NCBI RefSeq assembly: GCF_009882915.1 | Contig: NZ_WTUW01000002.1 | Coordinates: forward strand, 1,179,874 to 1,243,873 | Direction of reading: 5' to 3' | Length of the DNA: 64,000 nucleotides | From: Sneathiella litorea | GTDB lineage: Bacteria; Pseudomonadota; Alphaproteobacteria; Sneathiellales; Sneathiellaceae | Shown: positions 26,256 to 35,102 of the stretch, one piece after another | How the letters are laid out: each line of letters begins with the position of its first letter | Position numbering within the stretch: the stretch's first letter is position 1 | Notes under the pieces: model-generated | The model's input: the letters and a program-made list of their open reading frames with translations, nothing else | What the model was told of the DNA's origin: nothing | Database searches by the model: none | Translations under genes and position numbers: made by a program

Positions 26256-27629
26256 TCAACTATTCACTAGTGCCGCATTTGCAGCGCGTTTTTTGGCTTG
26301 TCCGGCAACCAAGCGCCGTTTTCGCGGAGCCGCGAGCCAGACGGACAGGATCGAGATGACAGACATGGCAATAATAACGTAAAAAGCGAGGTGATAATTT
26401 CCCGCCTCGTCATAAAACAAGCCGGTCAGCCAAGGCCCAACCGCGCCCCCAATCAATGCAAGTGTACTGATAGTACCAAAGATAATGCCATATCCGCGCC
26501 CCTGAAAGAGATCAGCAGGCATAGATCCGAAAACGGTTGCAATGCCATACCCAAGACCACCCTGAAGAATAACCATGGCATACATCATAACGGCGCTTGG
26601 GATATTCTCCATGATTAATAGCAATATACAGCTCAGCAGAAATCCCGCGGTTGAGATGGTCCAAACCCATTCCCGACCGATACGATCTGACAAACTACCG
26701 AGGTAAATCTGCCCGAGCACTCCCGCAAACCCAACGAGCCCTAACGCGGAGGCGGCCTCCAAATCGGAAAAACCGATTTCGATAAGATATTTCGTTTGAT
26801 GGACCTGCACCGCATACCAGACATAAAGCGCCGTCGAACAAGCCAGTGCCAGCCACCAGAATGTGGCCGTCTTCAACGCCTTCATCAAAGTCCAGTCGGT
26901 ATTAACCCAGTCTTGATCCACGACAGGGTCCGCCGCGGACTGCTGTGCATGAGTCTGTTCCTGATCCGGCGCTGCGTCCCCATCGGGATAAAGACCAATA
27001 TCGGAGGGCTGCTTACGCTGTAAAAAGAAATTTACCGGTAGAATGATAATCATTAGTAGCCCTGCCATTAGCCAACAGGCTTCGCGCCATCCCTCCGCAG
27101 AAATTGTCTCCTGAATGAGGGGCATCAAAACCATAGAGCCTATACCGACACCAGAAAAAGCAATCCCTACGGCAAGCCCGCGACGGCGCTGAAACCAATT
27201 CGGCAGAAACATCGACTGGCCGACATAGGTCAGCACAATACCGGTCCCGACCATTAACACTCCAAGAGTGAGATAAAAATGCCAAGGCTGCGTTGCAATT
27301 GTTGACAGAACCAGACCGAGACTAACCGTGAATGCGGAAATTGACAGAAGAAACCTTGGCGCAACGAATTCCAGGAGTTTCCCGACAATCGGCGCCAGTA
27401 TCGCCGCCAGAGCAAAGCCTATTGAAAAAGTTGCCGCGGTCGTTGCCCGGTCCCAGCCATACTCATTTAAAATGGCAGGGAAAAGTAACGAAAATGACGT
27501 CCGGACATTTACGCCGATACCCATTGTGATGAAAACAATAGCGACGACCGCCCAGCCATAGAAAAAAGGAGTCCGTGCCAACAGCGCATCCATGCCATGC
27601 AACTGGGCCTTGTTTTTTAATTGCGTCAT
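26256..27629 (-). CDS. MFS transporter
   Basis: This 457-residue protein has twelve predicted membrane segments and a long charged cytoplasmic loop between TM6 and TM7 (about residues 200-245, rich in Q, D and P). The A-type MFS loop GSLSDRIGREWVW is in the second half. The opening FFYGWAVVAIVFITMGIGVNVRTSFSLL and the GIGSMVLMPL segment resemble oxalate/formate-antiporter and monocarboxylate-type MFS proteins, so an organic acid is a plausible substrate. It probably forms a unit with the SDR gene directly downstream. Confidence 0.87.
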   Translation of the reverse strand: MTQLKNKAQLHGMDALLARTPFFYGWAVVAIVFITMGIGVNVRTSFSLLFPAILNEYGWDRATTAATFSIGFALAAILAPIVGKLLEFVAPRFLLSISAFTVSLGLVLSTIATQPWHFYLTLGVLMVGTGIVLTYVGQSMFLPNWFQRRRGLAVGIAFSGVGIGSMVLMPLIQETISAEGWREACWLMAGLLMIIILPVNFFLQRKQPSDIGLYPDGDAAPDQEQTHAQQSAADPVVDQDWVNTDWTLMKALKTATFWWLALACSTALYVWYAVQVHQTKYLIEIGFSDLEAASALGLVGFAGVLGQIYLGSLSDRIGREWVWTISTAGFLLSCILLLIMENIPSAVMMYAMVILQGGLGYGIATVFGSMPADLFQGRGYGIIFGTISTLALIGGAVGPWLTGLFYDEAGNYHLAFYVIIAMSVISILSVWLAAPRKRRLVAGQAKKRAANAALVNS

Positions 27630-27904
27630 GCTGTTTCCTTATTATTGGCCTTGCAAAGCGGAATTTCCCGTCAGCATTGGTTAAAGTCTAACTCAGTATT
27701 CCGGCCAAGCGAAATGGAAAAACACCCGCATCAGTAATGTCTTCAATTGACTTGTAGAAAAGGACGCATATATTGGCGTCAGGTTCGCAGGGGCGCCTTC
27801 CCGCTCAAGATGACATCACCCTGAGAAAGAGTTGAGACACAGGCATATTTTAAACTTTCAAGTTTGGCTTCGCGGGATGCCGGATAAAACTTAGGAGTTA
27901 CAAT

Positions 27905-28447
27905 ATGACCACTTCCCAAAATACTACTCTTCCCTGCCGATCGCTTATGGAACTCAAAATCCGCAGTCGTATTCTGCTGAAAGCTGCCATGCAGGAAAAG
28001 CCCGACGCGCTGAACGCACTCAAACAATCCGGCCAGTTGGAACCGCCTTTCCGGCATAAAGACGGACTTAAAGCCGTATCGCGTCTCGCAGGTTTTAAAA
28101 GCTGGCAGCACGCCAGTCATGTCCTGGGAGGGTCTGCGCAAATTGGTGAGGATATGGGCGAACTTTGGTATGATAGTCAATGCGGAAGTTTTCTTAATAT
28201 CTGGTGCCGTAACTATGAGGAAGCGCGGGACCAATTTGAACGGGAGAATAACTACTTTCTGTTTCCATACAAAACGCAATTTGTCGTCACGAATGACGAG
28301 TATGTTCGCGCGATCGGATTCCAAACGAACCATCCCGCCCTTCAAAGGAACGGTCGCGACTTCATTGAATTTTACGGATCATCAGGTTGGGATGACCTTA
28401 CATTTCACAGACTGCAAAATGTCATGGGCAGCGCCAGTAGCGCTTAA
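27905..28447 (+). CDS. Conserved-looking protein of unknown function
   Basis: I do not recognise a characterised family for this 180-residue soluble protein. The N-terminal 80 residues are helical and contain AVSRLAGFKSWQHASHVLG, resembling the short helical module found beside glyoxalase-like domains. The centre reads WYDSQCGSFLNIWCRNYEEARD and then NYFLFPYKTQFVVTND, with two cysteines and many aromatics. There is no signal peptide or membrane segment. TAGGAG seven bases before the ATG is a good ribosome site, and the balanced amino-acid composition supports a real gene. Its neighbours suggest no function. Confidence 0.65.
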   Translation: MTTSQNTTLPCRSLMELKIRSRILLKAAMQEKPDALNALKQSGQLEPPFRHKDGLKAVSRLAGFKSWQHASHVLGGSAQIGEDMGELWYDSQCGSFLNIWCRNYEEARDQFERENNYFLFPYKTQFVVTNDEYVRAIGFQTNHPALQRNGRDFIEFYGSSGWDDLTFHRLQNVMGSASSA

Positions 28448-28599
28448 AGTCCAGCAAAAGATGTTTGACTAAAAACAATCTGTTCCGCCTTAAATGAAAT
28501 ATAGTATAGTGGAGGCTCATTGAGCGGAAGATGGCTCTCCACTAGAAGGCCTTGCAGCTTCCTGCTTTGCTATCCCGAATGTTGTCGTAAAACAGGAAA

Positions 28600-29832
28600 A
28601 TGAGCTCGCCAATGTCCGCGCCGTCAAAAAAACTTGGGTTTGTCGAGCAGGTTATTTTGCTCGCGCTGATGATTTCTATGGTCGCTTTGTCTATTGATGT
28701 CATGCTCCCGGCTCTTTTTAATATCAGTCAAGACCTTCATGCAGAAAACCCGAACGATCGCCAGTATATAATCGCAGCTGTCTTTCTAGGCCTTGCGATC
28801 GGCCAATTATTTTACGGCCCCCTTTCCGACAGCACTGGGCGCAAGCCCGCAATTTACATAGGCTTCGGGTTGTTTCTTATCGGGTGCCTCCTATCCATTT
28901 TCGCCGAGAACTTTACGGTTATGTTGATCGGTCGCCTGTTACAGGGATTGGGGGTCGCCTCACCGCGGATCGTATCCCTCGCCCTTATCCGTGATCAGTA
29001 TGAGGGGCGGGAAATGGCACGTTTCGTCTCTTTGGTCATGACGGTTTTCATCTTAGTACCAGTCCTCGCGCCTGCCCTTGGTCAACTTATCCTGATCTTC
29101 GCCGAATGGCGGATGATCTTTGTGGTATTGTTCATTCTTGGATTGGCGACTTTAATCTGGTTCAGCCTTCGACAGGAAGAAACCCTTGCCGTTGAAAAAC
29201 GCGCGCGCCTTTCAATAAAGCGTATTTGGCAGGCTGCCAATGAGGTTGTACGCACACGCGCGGCCTTTGGCTTTACCATGGTTGGCGGCTTTATTTTTAG
29301 TGCTTTCCTTGGATATCTTACCATGTCGCAGCAGATATTTCAGGACCAGTACGGTGTTGGTGAAATGTTCGCTGTATATTTCGGCTTGCTCGCATTGGCC
29401 CTTGGTGCGGCATCATTCGTTAACGCCAGATTGGTGATGCGTTTTGGCATGCGCAAGCTTTCCTATTACGCTCTCGTCATGCTAACCTTAATATCAGTAT
29501 CGTTTATGGTGTATACCTACGCTTGGAACGGCCATCCACCGCTTTGGACATTGGTTGCCTTTTTTATGGTTATCTTTTTTTGTATCGGTATTCTGTTTGG
29601 AAATTTCAACGCAATGGCAATGGAGCCGCTCGGCCATATTGCAGGCGTCGCGGCGGCCGTCATTGGGTCAATAACTACTTTTGTTTCAATGGGACTGGGC
29701 ACAGTCATCGCGCAACTCTATGACGGGACAGTTTTCCCATTGGTCTCCAGTTTTGCCGTGCTTGGAGCATTATCCCTTGCCGCAATGATCTGGACTGTCC
29801 GGACATCTCCCAATACTTCTGGACATGAATGA
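28600..29832 (+). CDS. Bcr/CflA-family drug-resistance MFS exporter
   Basis: This 410-residue, 12-segment exporter has the family motif A, FYGPLSDSTGRKPAIYIG, and the preceding LPALFNISQDL loop with DRQYIIAAVFLGLAIGQLFYG. RLLQGLGVASPRI is the Bcr/CflA form of the TM4 RLLQG motif. Members export bicyclomycin, chloramphenicol, sulfonamides or polyamine-like compounds. The ATG of the next MFS gene overlaps its stop (ATGA), so the two transporters form one transcription unit. Confidence 0.88.
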   Translation: MSSPMSAPSKKLGFVEQVILLALMISMVALSIDVMLPALFNISQDLHAENPNDRQYIIAAVFLGLAIGQLFYGPLSDSTGRKPAIYIGFGLFLIGCLLSIFAENFTVMLIGRLLQGLGVASPRIVSLALIRDQYEGREMARFVSLVMTVFILVPVLAPALGQLILIFAEWRMIFVVLFILGLATLIWFSLRQEETLAVEKRARLSIKRIWQAANEVVRTRAAFGFTMVGGFIFSAFLGYLTMSQQIFQDQYGVGEMFAVYFGLLALALGAASFVNARLVMRFGMRKLSYYALVMLTLISVSFMVYTYAWNGHPPLWTLVAFFMVIFFCIGILFGNFNAMAMEPLGHIAGVAAAVIGSITTFVSMGLGTVIAQLYDGTVFPLVSSFAVLGALSLAAMIWTVRTSPNTSGHE

Positions 29833-31094
29833 TGCTCTGGAGCTCGATAAAATCCGTCGCGTCACTCCTCTCCAGCTATGGCCTCCTGATGGTCGCAAAT
29901 GCCATGTTTGGCACGTTGCTTGGCCTGCGCAGTAAAATCGAGGGTTTCTCGACGGAAGTCACCGGCATAATTATGGCCGGATTTTTTATCGGCATGCTTC
30001 TTGGCGCGTTTTATGCTGTTCGCATTGTGGCCAGCGCCGGACATATCCGCAGTTTTGCCGCCTTCGCTTCGGTCATGTCCGTTGCAGTTCTTGCTCATGT
30101 GCTTATTATTGATCCTGTTGCCTGGTTTATATTACGGGCGATAACCGGATTTTGCATGGCCGGCATGGTCATGATCGTTGAAAGCTGGCTCAACGAACGC
30201 TCGACGAATGCCACCCGCGGACGCGTTCTTTCACTTTATATGATTACAAACTATCTTGGCGCGGGTTCTGGCCAGTTCCTGATCACTGTTGCCAACCCTG
30301 ACAGTTTTCAGCTTTTCTCTGTCGCGTCCATTATATTTTCCATTGCGCTGGTGCCTATTCTTCTGACGCGCGCGACGGTCCCGAAACCCAGCGCGCCCGA
30401 GCGGATGAAATTCCGTGAGCTTGTTAAAATTTCCCCTGTCGGCGTCGCCGGCACCCTTGTTTCTGGCCTCACGAATTCTGCAATCAACAGTATGGGACCA
30501 ATTTTCGCGGCCACCATCGGCCTCAGCCTCGGACAGATATCAACCTTTATGGCGACCATTCTTCTGGGGGGCATGCTACTGCAATTTCCCGTGGGACGCC
30601 TATCCGATCTTTTTGATCGACGGACGATACTTATCATATCTGCCCTGGCAACTGCTCTGGTCAGTGGGGGCATAATATGGGCTGCGGAAGAGCATTACAT
30701 TCTGTCGTTGTTTGCCTTCTGTATTATCTATGGCGGATTTTGCTACACAATTTATCCCATGTCTTCCGCGCAGGTGAATGATCTCGCCGATCAGGATCGG
30801 CTTGTCCAGGTCTCTGCCGGCCTCCTTCTGGCCTATGGAACTGGGGCCAGCATTGGACCCATTGTCGCGTCACAGATCATGGGCCAGGTGGGGCCAAATG
30901 GTCTGTTTTACTATGTCATCAGTTGCACCCTATTCCTTGCAGTTCTGACAATAATACGTGTAATTCAGCGGCCATCGGGCAAGAAAAAAGCGGAGTTCTT
31001 ACCTCTGGGCAGCCTCGGCTCGTCAAGCAAACAACTCTACAGTACCGTTGCGCAGGAAACCTATGAGCAGGAGAAAGACGTTAATGACAAATAA
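29829..31094 (+). CDS. MFS transporter (YcaD-like)
   Basis: This 421-residue, 12-segment MFS protein has the YcaD-like pattern. It opens with SYGLLMVANAMFGTLLGLR, and motif A-like FPVGRLSDLFDRR starts the second half, with ESWLNERSTNATRGRVLSLYM after TM4. The last 45 residues are a polar cytoplasmic tail. It overlaps the upstream Bcr/CflA gene by 4 bases. Two different MFS exporters translated in tandem is mildly unusual and suggests co-regulation. The substrate is unknown. Confidence 0.85.
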   Translation: MMLWSSIKSVASLLSSYGLLMVANAMFGTLLGLRSKIEGFSTEVTGIIMAGFFIGMLLGAFYAVRIVASAGHIRSFAAFASVMSVAVLAHVLIIDPVAWFILRAITGFCMAGMVMIVESWLNERSTNATRGRVLSLYMITNYLGAGSGQFLITVANPDSFQLFSVASIIFSIALVPILLTRATVPKPSAPERMKFRELVKISPVGVAGTLVSGLTNSAINSMGPIFAATIGLSLGQISTFMATILLGGMLLQFPVGRLSDLFDRRTILIISALATALVSGGIIWAAEEHYILSLFAFCIIYGGFCYTIYPMSSAQVNDLADQDRLVQVSAGLLLAYGTGASIGPIVASQIMGQVGPNGLFYYVISCTLFLAVLTIIRVIQRPSGKKKAEFLPLGSLGSSSKQLYSTVAQETYEQEKDVNDK

Positions 31095-31180
31095 GCGCGT
31101 TTGTAATTTACATTTTCCTTGACCGAAAAGCGAATACACTTTTCTATCTTATTGATTATCTACTGCAGGAATTTACCATT

Positions 31181-32368
31181 ATGAGCGTCAAAAACGGCCG
31201 CCAATTCTTGAGCATTCCTGGCCCGACAACTGTGCCGGATGAAGTTCTGTCCGCCATGCACCGCCCGGCGATTGATATCCGCAAGGGTGAGCTTGTCAAT
31301 GTGACCGCGCGGCTTAAAGATGACCTTCGCATGATTACCAAGTCGAAGGGGATGCCCTTTATCTATATCGCCAACGGACATGGTGCCTGGGAAGCGGCGC
31401 TCAGCAATGTCCTGTGCCGTAACGACAAAATATTGGTACTGGAAAGCGGCTCTTTTGCTGGTGGCTGGGGACAAACTGGCGGCACTATTGGTCTTGACGT
31501 TGAAGTATTGCCCGGCAGCTGGCGAAAGTCCGTTGATCCGGAAGCCGTCGAGGAGAGGCTTAAATCGGATAAGAGTGGCGATATCAAGGCTGTCCTTGTG
31601 GTTCAGGTCGACACGGCATCAAGCGTTGTTAATGACATCCCGGCAATCCGCCGGGCGATTGATAATGCCGGACATGGCGCATTACTCATGGTGGATACAA
31701 TCGCCTCTCTTGGAACAATGGATTACCGGATGGATGAATGGGGGGTCGACGTCACTGTCGCTGCATGTCAAAAAGGCCTAATGATGTCCCCGGGCATTAG
31801 CTTTACAGTTGCCAATGAAAAAGCGATGGCGTTTCATCAAAAAGCCAACCTACGCACCGCCTATTGGGACTGGACCAGTCGGCAAGGTTCCGAGCATTAC
31901 CAGACTTACGCTGGCACGCCGCCGGTCCATATGCTTTTCGGCCTTCAAAAAGCCTTTGAACTAATTCGTGACGAAGGCCTTGATAACATTTTCAACCGTC
32001 ATCGTCTGCTCGCTGGCGCAACCCGGGCTGCCGTTGCAAAATGGTCCGAAAAAGACGAATTTGCGTTTAATATTATAGATCCGGATGACCGCGCCGACTC
32101 TGTCACGACCGTCCTTGTCCGTGATGAACAAAAACTTGGTGCCATCCATGAGTATTGCGCCGAAAAGTGCGGGGTTGTTATTGGCGTCGGCATCGCTTCA
32201 CTTTCAGGAAAGGCGCTTCGCATCGCGCATATGGGACATATTAATGCTCCGACGCTGCTTGGTACGCTGGGCGTCATCGAAATGAGCCTGAATGCCCTAA
32301 GTATTCCTCATGGCAAAGGCGGTGTACAGGCGGCGATTGATTACCTTGCGGCTAGTGTGCCGCGATAG
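31181..32368 (+). CDS. Class V aminotransferase, serine-glyoxylate/alanine-glyoxylate type
   Basis: This 395-residue PLP enzyme of fold type I opens with RQFLSIPGPTTVPDEVLSAM, the hallmark of alanine/serine-glyoxylate aminotransferases. VDTIASLGTMDYRMDEWGVDV carries the cofactor aspartate, and the Schiff-base lysine is in ACQKGLMMSPG. The C-terminal IGVGIASLSGKALRIAHMGH holds the carboxylate-binding arginine. It would convert glyoxylate and an amino acid to glycine and an oxoacid. Placed two genes before the betaine methyltransferase, it may belong to glycine/serine/C1 metabolism, but that link is inference. Confidence 0.88.
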   Translation: MSVKNGRQFLSIPGPTTVPDEVLSAMHRPAIDIRKGELVNVTARLKDDLRMITKSKGMPFIYIANGHGAWEAALSNVLCRNDKILVLESGSFAGGWGQTGGTIGLDVEVLPGSWRKSVDPEAVEERLKSDKSGDIKAVLVVQVDTASSVVNDIPAIRRAIDNAGHGALLMVDTIASLGTMDYRMDEWGVDVTVAACQKGLMMSPGISFTVANEKAMAFHQKANLRTAYWDWTSRQGSEHYQTYAGTPPVHMLFGLQKAFELIRDEGLDNIFNRHRLLAGATRAAVAKWSEKDEFAFNIIDPDDRADSVTTVLVRDEQKLGAIHEYCAEKCGVVIGVGIASLSGKALRIAHMGHINAPTLLGTLGVIEMSLNALSIPHGKGGVQAAIDYLAASVPR

Positions 32369-32443
32369 TAACGACCTGTGACTCAGGACGCAGGCCCGAA
32401 ACTATTTTTTGCCCACGTTTAGCGCCTTGAATGGGAGGCATCC

Positions 32444-32908
32444 ATGACGAAACATGATAACCCAGGGGTTAAAATACCTCCGCCGCTTTTTTATATGGCG
32501 TTTCTTGTGGCTGGTATTCTTCTTGATTCCGCCTGGATGAATGGCCATCTCGCATCGGTTTATCTGACCATTATCGGCGGTGTAATCGCAATTATTTCCC
32601 TTATTTATCTCATTGGAACAGCGCGAAAACATAAAAATGTCGAATCTAACGTCGAACCCTGGAAACCGACAACAAAAATTATTTCCGATGGTGTCTACAA
32701 ATATTCGCGCAACCCCATCTATGTCGCCATGGGGCTCTTTTATGCCGGGATTGCCATCGCTGCGGGTAGCTGGCCAGCTCTCATCCTCTTGCCCGTTTGC
32801 CTCGTCATAATTCGGTATTATGTCATAGGACGAGAAGAAGCCTACCTTGAAGATAAGTTCGGCAAGGAATATCTAGACTATAAAGCAAAGGTTCGGCGTT
32901 GGCTGTAA
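32444..32908 (+). CDS. Isoprenylcysteine carboxyl methyltransferase-like (ICMT/PEMT family) membrane protein
   Basis: This 154-residue membrane methyltransferase-like protein has about four hydrophobic segments. The C-terminal half holds the family signature: GVYKYSRNPIYVAMGLFYAG, then YYVIGREEAYLEDKFGKEYLDYKAKVRRWL, which includes the RxPxY and ExxL elements that bind SAM in ICMT. Bacterial members modify small or lipid substrates that are mostly unknown. It lies between the aminotransferase and a DUF4389 gene on the same strand, with gaps of about 60-75 bases. Confidence 0.85.
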   Translation: MTKHDNPGVKIPPPLFYMAFLVAGILLDSAWMNGHLASVYLTIIGGVIAIISLIYLIGTARKHKNVESNVEPWKPTTKIISDGVYKYSRNPIYVAMGLFYAGIAIAAGSWPALILLPVCLVIIRYYVIGREEAYLEDKFGKEYLDYKAKVRRWL

Positions 32909-32969
32909 ATGTCAGTAAGGCCTGAATTTTTCGAGAGTAAATATTTGAATAAACCAAGGGGCGCGACAG

Positions 32970-33362
32970 ATGACGGATGATGTTAAGAAGCATGTTAAAT
33001 CAAAAGCAACATGGACGAGATTAATATACCTTATACTTTACGCGATCATTTTTCGGGTCGCCAGTATTGTACTCTTTGCTATCACCATCATACAATTTCT
33101 AAAGGCCCTGCTGACCGGCTCTCCTTTTGATCGGATACAATCCTTCGGGGGAGCGCTTGCGGAATATAATAAACAACTTGTCGCCTATTTATCCTATCAG
33201 AGCGATGAAAAACCTTTCCCTGTTGGACCCTGGCCGCCGGAAACGCCTCCTGCGACCGGAAATGATACAAGCGATGACGTGATCATCGTGGCCGAGGAAA
33301 CCTCTGATAAGCCGAAGCCGTCAGAAGACGCAAATAATGACAAAGGCCCAAATAATGCGTAG
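32970..33362 (+). CDS. DUF4389 domain membrane protein
   Basis: This 130-residue protein has one strong hydrophobic region at about residues 15-45 (LIYLILYAIIFRVASIVLFAITIIQFL) followed by an amphipathic segment. The pattern TGSPFDRIQSFGGALAEYNKQLVAYLSYQSDEKPFPVGPWP is that of DUF4389. The last 40 residues are a disordered acidic tail (P, D, E, N-rich). The function of the family is unknown. It precedes the betaine-homocysteine methyltransferase by 31 bases and is probably co-transcribed with it. Confidence 0.85.
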   Translation: MTDDVKKHVKSKATWTRLIYLILYAIIFRVASIVLFAITIIQFLKALLTGSPFDRIQSFGGALAEYNKQLVAYLSYQSDEKPFPVGPWPPETPPATGNDTSDDVIIVAEETSDKPKPSEDANNDKGPNNA

Positions 33363-33393
33363 TCTTTGTGGAGCCTTTTCATAGGACATAAAG

Positions 33394-34428
33394 ATGGTCA
33401 ATAAACTTCAACAGCTTCTCGACAGCAAACCCTTCTTGCTAGCTGATGGCGCCGTCGGAACTAATCTCTTTGCCGTCGGCTTGCAGTCGGGTGACGCGCC
33501 AGAACTGTGGAACATCGATGCCTCGGAGAAAATCCATAATTTGCACAGGGGTTTCGTTGAGGCTGGCTCGGATATCATCCTGACCAACAGTTTCGGCGGA
33601 ACAAGCTACCGGCTCAAGCTTCATAACTCGCAAGACCGCGTTCGGGAGCTTAACCTTGCGGCTGCGAAAATTGCCCGGACAGAGGCAGATCGTGTTGACC
33701 GGACTATAATCGTTGCGGGCTCCATGGGACCAACAGGAGAGCTGATGGAGCCAATGGGCATGTTGACACATGAAAGCGCTGTTGATGCCTTCAAGGCGCA
33801 GGCCGATGCGCTGGTTGAAGGCGGTGTCGATGTGCTCTGGATCGAAACCATGTCCTCCAAAGAGGAAGTTGCCGCCGCTGCTGAAGCCGCCGAGGCAACC
33901 GGCCATCCGTTTGTCTGCACCATGTCATTCGATACTAATCGGCGCACAATGATGGGCATCAAGCCCGCAGAATTTACAGAGTTTTGCCATGCGTTACCCA
34001 CACGCCCGATCGGCTGGGGAGCCAATTGCGGGGTTGGCGCGGGTGAGTTGCTGGAAACGGTCTTGGGACTTAGATCCACATCGGCTGAAGGAGATATCAT
34101 TGTTGCCAAAGCCAACTGCGGTATTCCCGAATTCAAGGATGGCAAACTAATCTATAGCGGAACGTTAGATGTGATGGCTGACTATGCCCGGCTCGCCGCT
34201 GATGCAGGAGCCCGTATCATTGGTGGCTGCTGCGGGACCAGTCACGCGCACCTGAAAGCGATGGCTGACGCTCTCAACGGGTACACGCCCAAACGGGACA
34301 TCGATATCTCGGATATCGAGGCGCGCTTTGGTCCCGTCTGGCAGGTCAAATTACCAGTAGAAGCATCTCACGGGGCTGCCCCTGCAACTGGCAGAAGCAA
34401 TCGCCGCAGTCGCCGCCGCCTGAGTTAG
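33394..34428 (+). CDS. bmt: Betaine-homocysteine S-methyltransferase (BHMT/MmuM-type)
   Basis: This 344-residue zinc-dependent methyltransferase transfers a methyl group from glycine betaine to homocysteine, giving methionine and dimethylglycine. DGAVGTNLF opens the barrel, ILTNSFGG and WGANCGVG (first zinc cysteine) follow, and GGCCGTSHAHL supplies the other two cysteines. The cobalamin domain of MetH is absent, so it is a free-standing homocysteine methyltransferase. The adjacent choXWV importer supports betaine rather than S-methylmethionine as donor. The C-terminus ends in a basic tail of Arg and Ser. It stops 5 bases from the convergent GST gene. Confidence 0.85.
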   Translation: MVNKLQQLLDSKPFLLADGAVGTNLFAVGLQSGDAPELWNIDASEKIHNLHRGFVEAGSDIILTNSFGGTSYRLKLHNSQDRVRELNLAAAKIARTEADRVDRTIIVAGSMGPTGELMEPMGMLTHESAVDAFKAQADALVEGGVDVLWIETMSSKEEVAAAAEAAEATGHPFVCTMSFDTNRRTMMGIKPAEFTEFCHALPTRPIGWGANCGVGAGELLETVLGLRSTSAEGDIIVAKANCGIPEFKDGKLIYSGTLDVMADYARLAADAGARIIGGCCGTSHAHLKAMADALNGYTPKRDIDISDIEARFGPVWQVKLPVEASHGAAPATGRSNRRSRRRLS

Positions 34429-34433
34429 GTTCT

Positions 34434-35066
34434 CTATGCGCTCGCGCTGGGGCGGGCGGATACTTTCGTATGCCAGTTTTTTAGATTATCAAGGCCATCC
34501 GGCACTTCAATCTTCGCCATGGCGGTCGCGAAATCTACAACCACCAGTGCGCCAATGTCCGCAACCGAGTAGCTGTCGCCCGCCACGAACTCCTGACCTT
34601 CAAGCTGCTTGTCTAAATCCTCGAAGAAATAAACGACCCGTTGACGTCCACGTTCCGCAAGTTCAGCAATCTGCTCAACATTGCGCGGCCCGGTTATGGC
34701 CCGATGAGCGAGCCGTGGCGCGGAGTTACGGAGCGCTTCCGCAACTGCCATAAAGCCGTTCACATTAATATAATGGCACCAATCATTGATACGCGCACGC
34801 TCTTCCGGTGAATTACCAAATAGCGGTGGTTCGGGGAATTTCTCTTCAAGATAGCGATTGATCGCGTCGATCGAAGAGATCCGGCTTCCGTCATCCAGCT
34901 CCAGCACCGGTACGGTGCAGTGCGGATTAATAGCCTTGAATTCGTCGTTAAACTGCTCTCCTTCACGGATATTAACAATCACTTTTTCAATATCTATTCC
35001 CTTTTCCGCCATAAAGATCCTGACACGACGCGGGCTAGGCGGCCCTGGGCAATCATATAATTTCAT
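34434..35066 (-). CDS. Glutathione S-transferase family protein
   Basis: This 210-residue cytosolic GST has an N-terminal thioredoxin domain at about 1-78 (LYDCPGPPSPRRVRIFMAEKG, then CTVPVLELDDGSRISSIDAINRYLEE with the conserved cis-Pro and the glutathione-binding SS/D). The all-helical C-terminal domain contains FVAGDSYSVADIGALV, the N-capping box motif. The catalytic residue in the N-terminal loop is likely Ser or Cys, as in beta and other bacterial classes. It is just downstream of choV on the same strand, separated by about 36 bases, and may be part of that operon. Confidence 0.88.
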   Translation of the reverse strand: MKLYDCPGPPSPRRVRIFMAEKGIDIEKVIVNIREGEQFNDEFKAINPHCTVPVLELDDGSRISSIDAINRYLEEKFPEPPLFGNSPEERARINDWCHYINVNGFMAVAEALRNSAPRLAHRAITGPRNVEQIAELAERGRQRVVYFFEDLDKQLEGQEFVAGDSYSVADIGALVVVDFATAMAKIEVPDGLDNLKNWHTKVSARPSASA

Positions 35067-35102
35067 TCTTATTTCCTCATCCAGTGTTGCGCCCCAGACT
35101 AG

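Noticed and set aside
33439-34145. Two long antisense frames within the betaine-homocysteine methyltransferase gene
   Set aside because: Both mirror the conserved enzyme and have no homology-like pattern.
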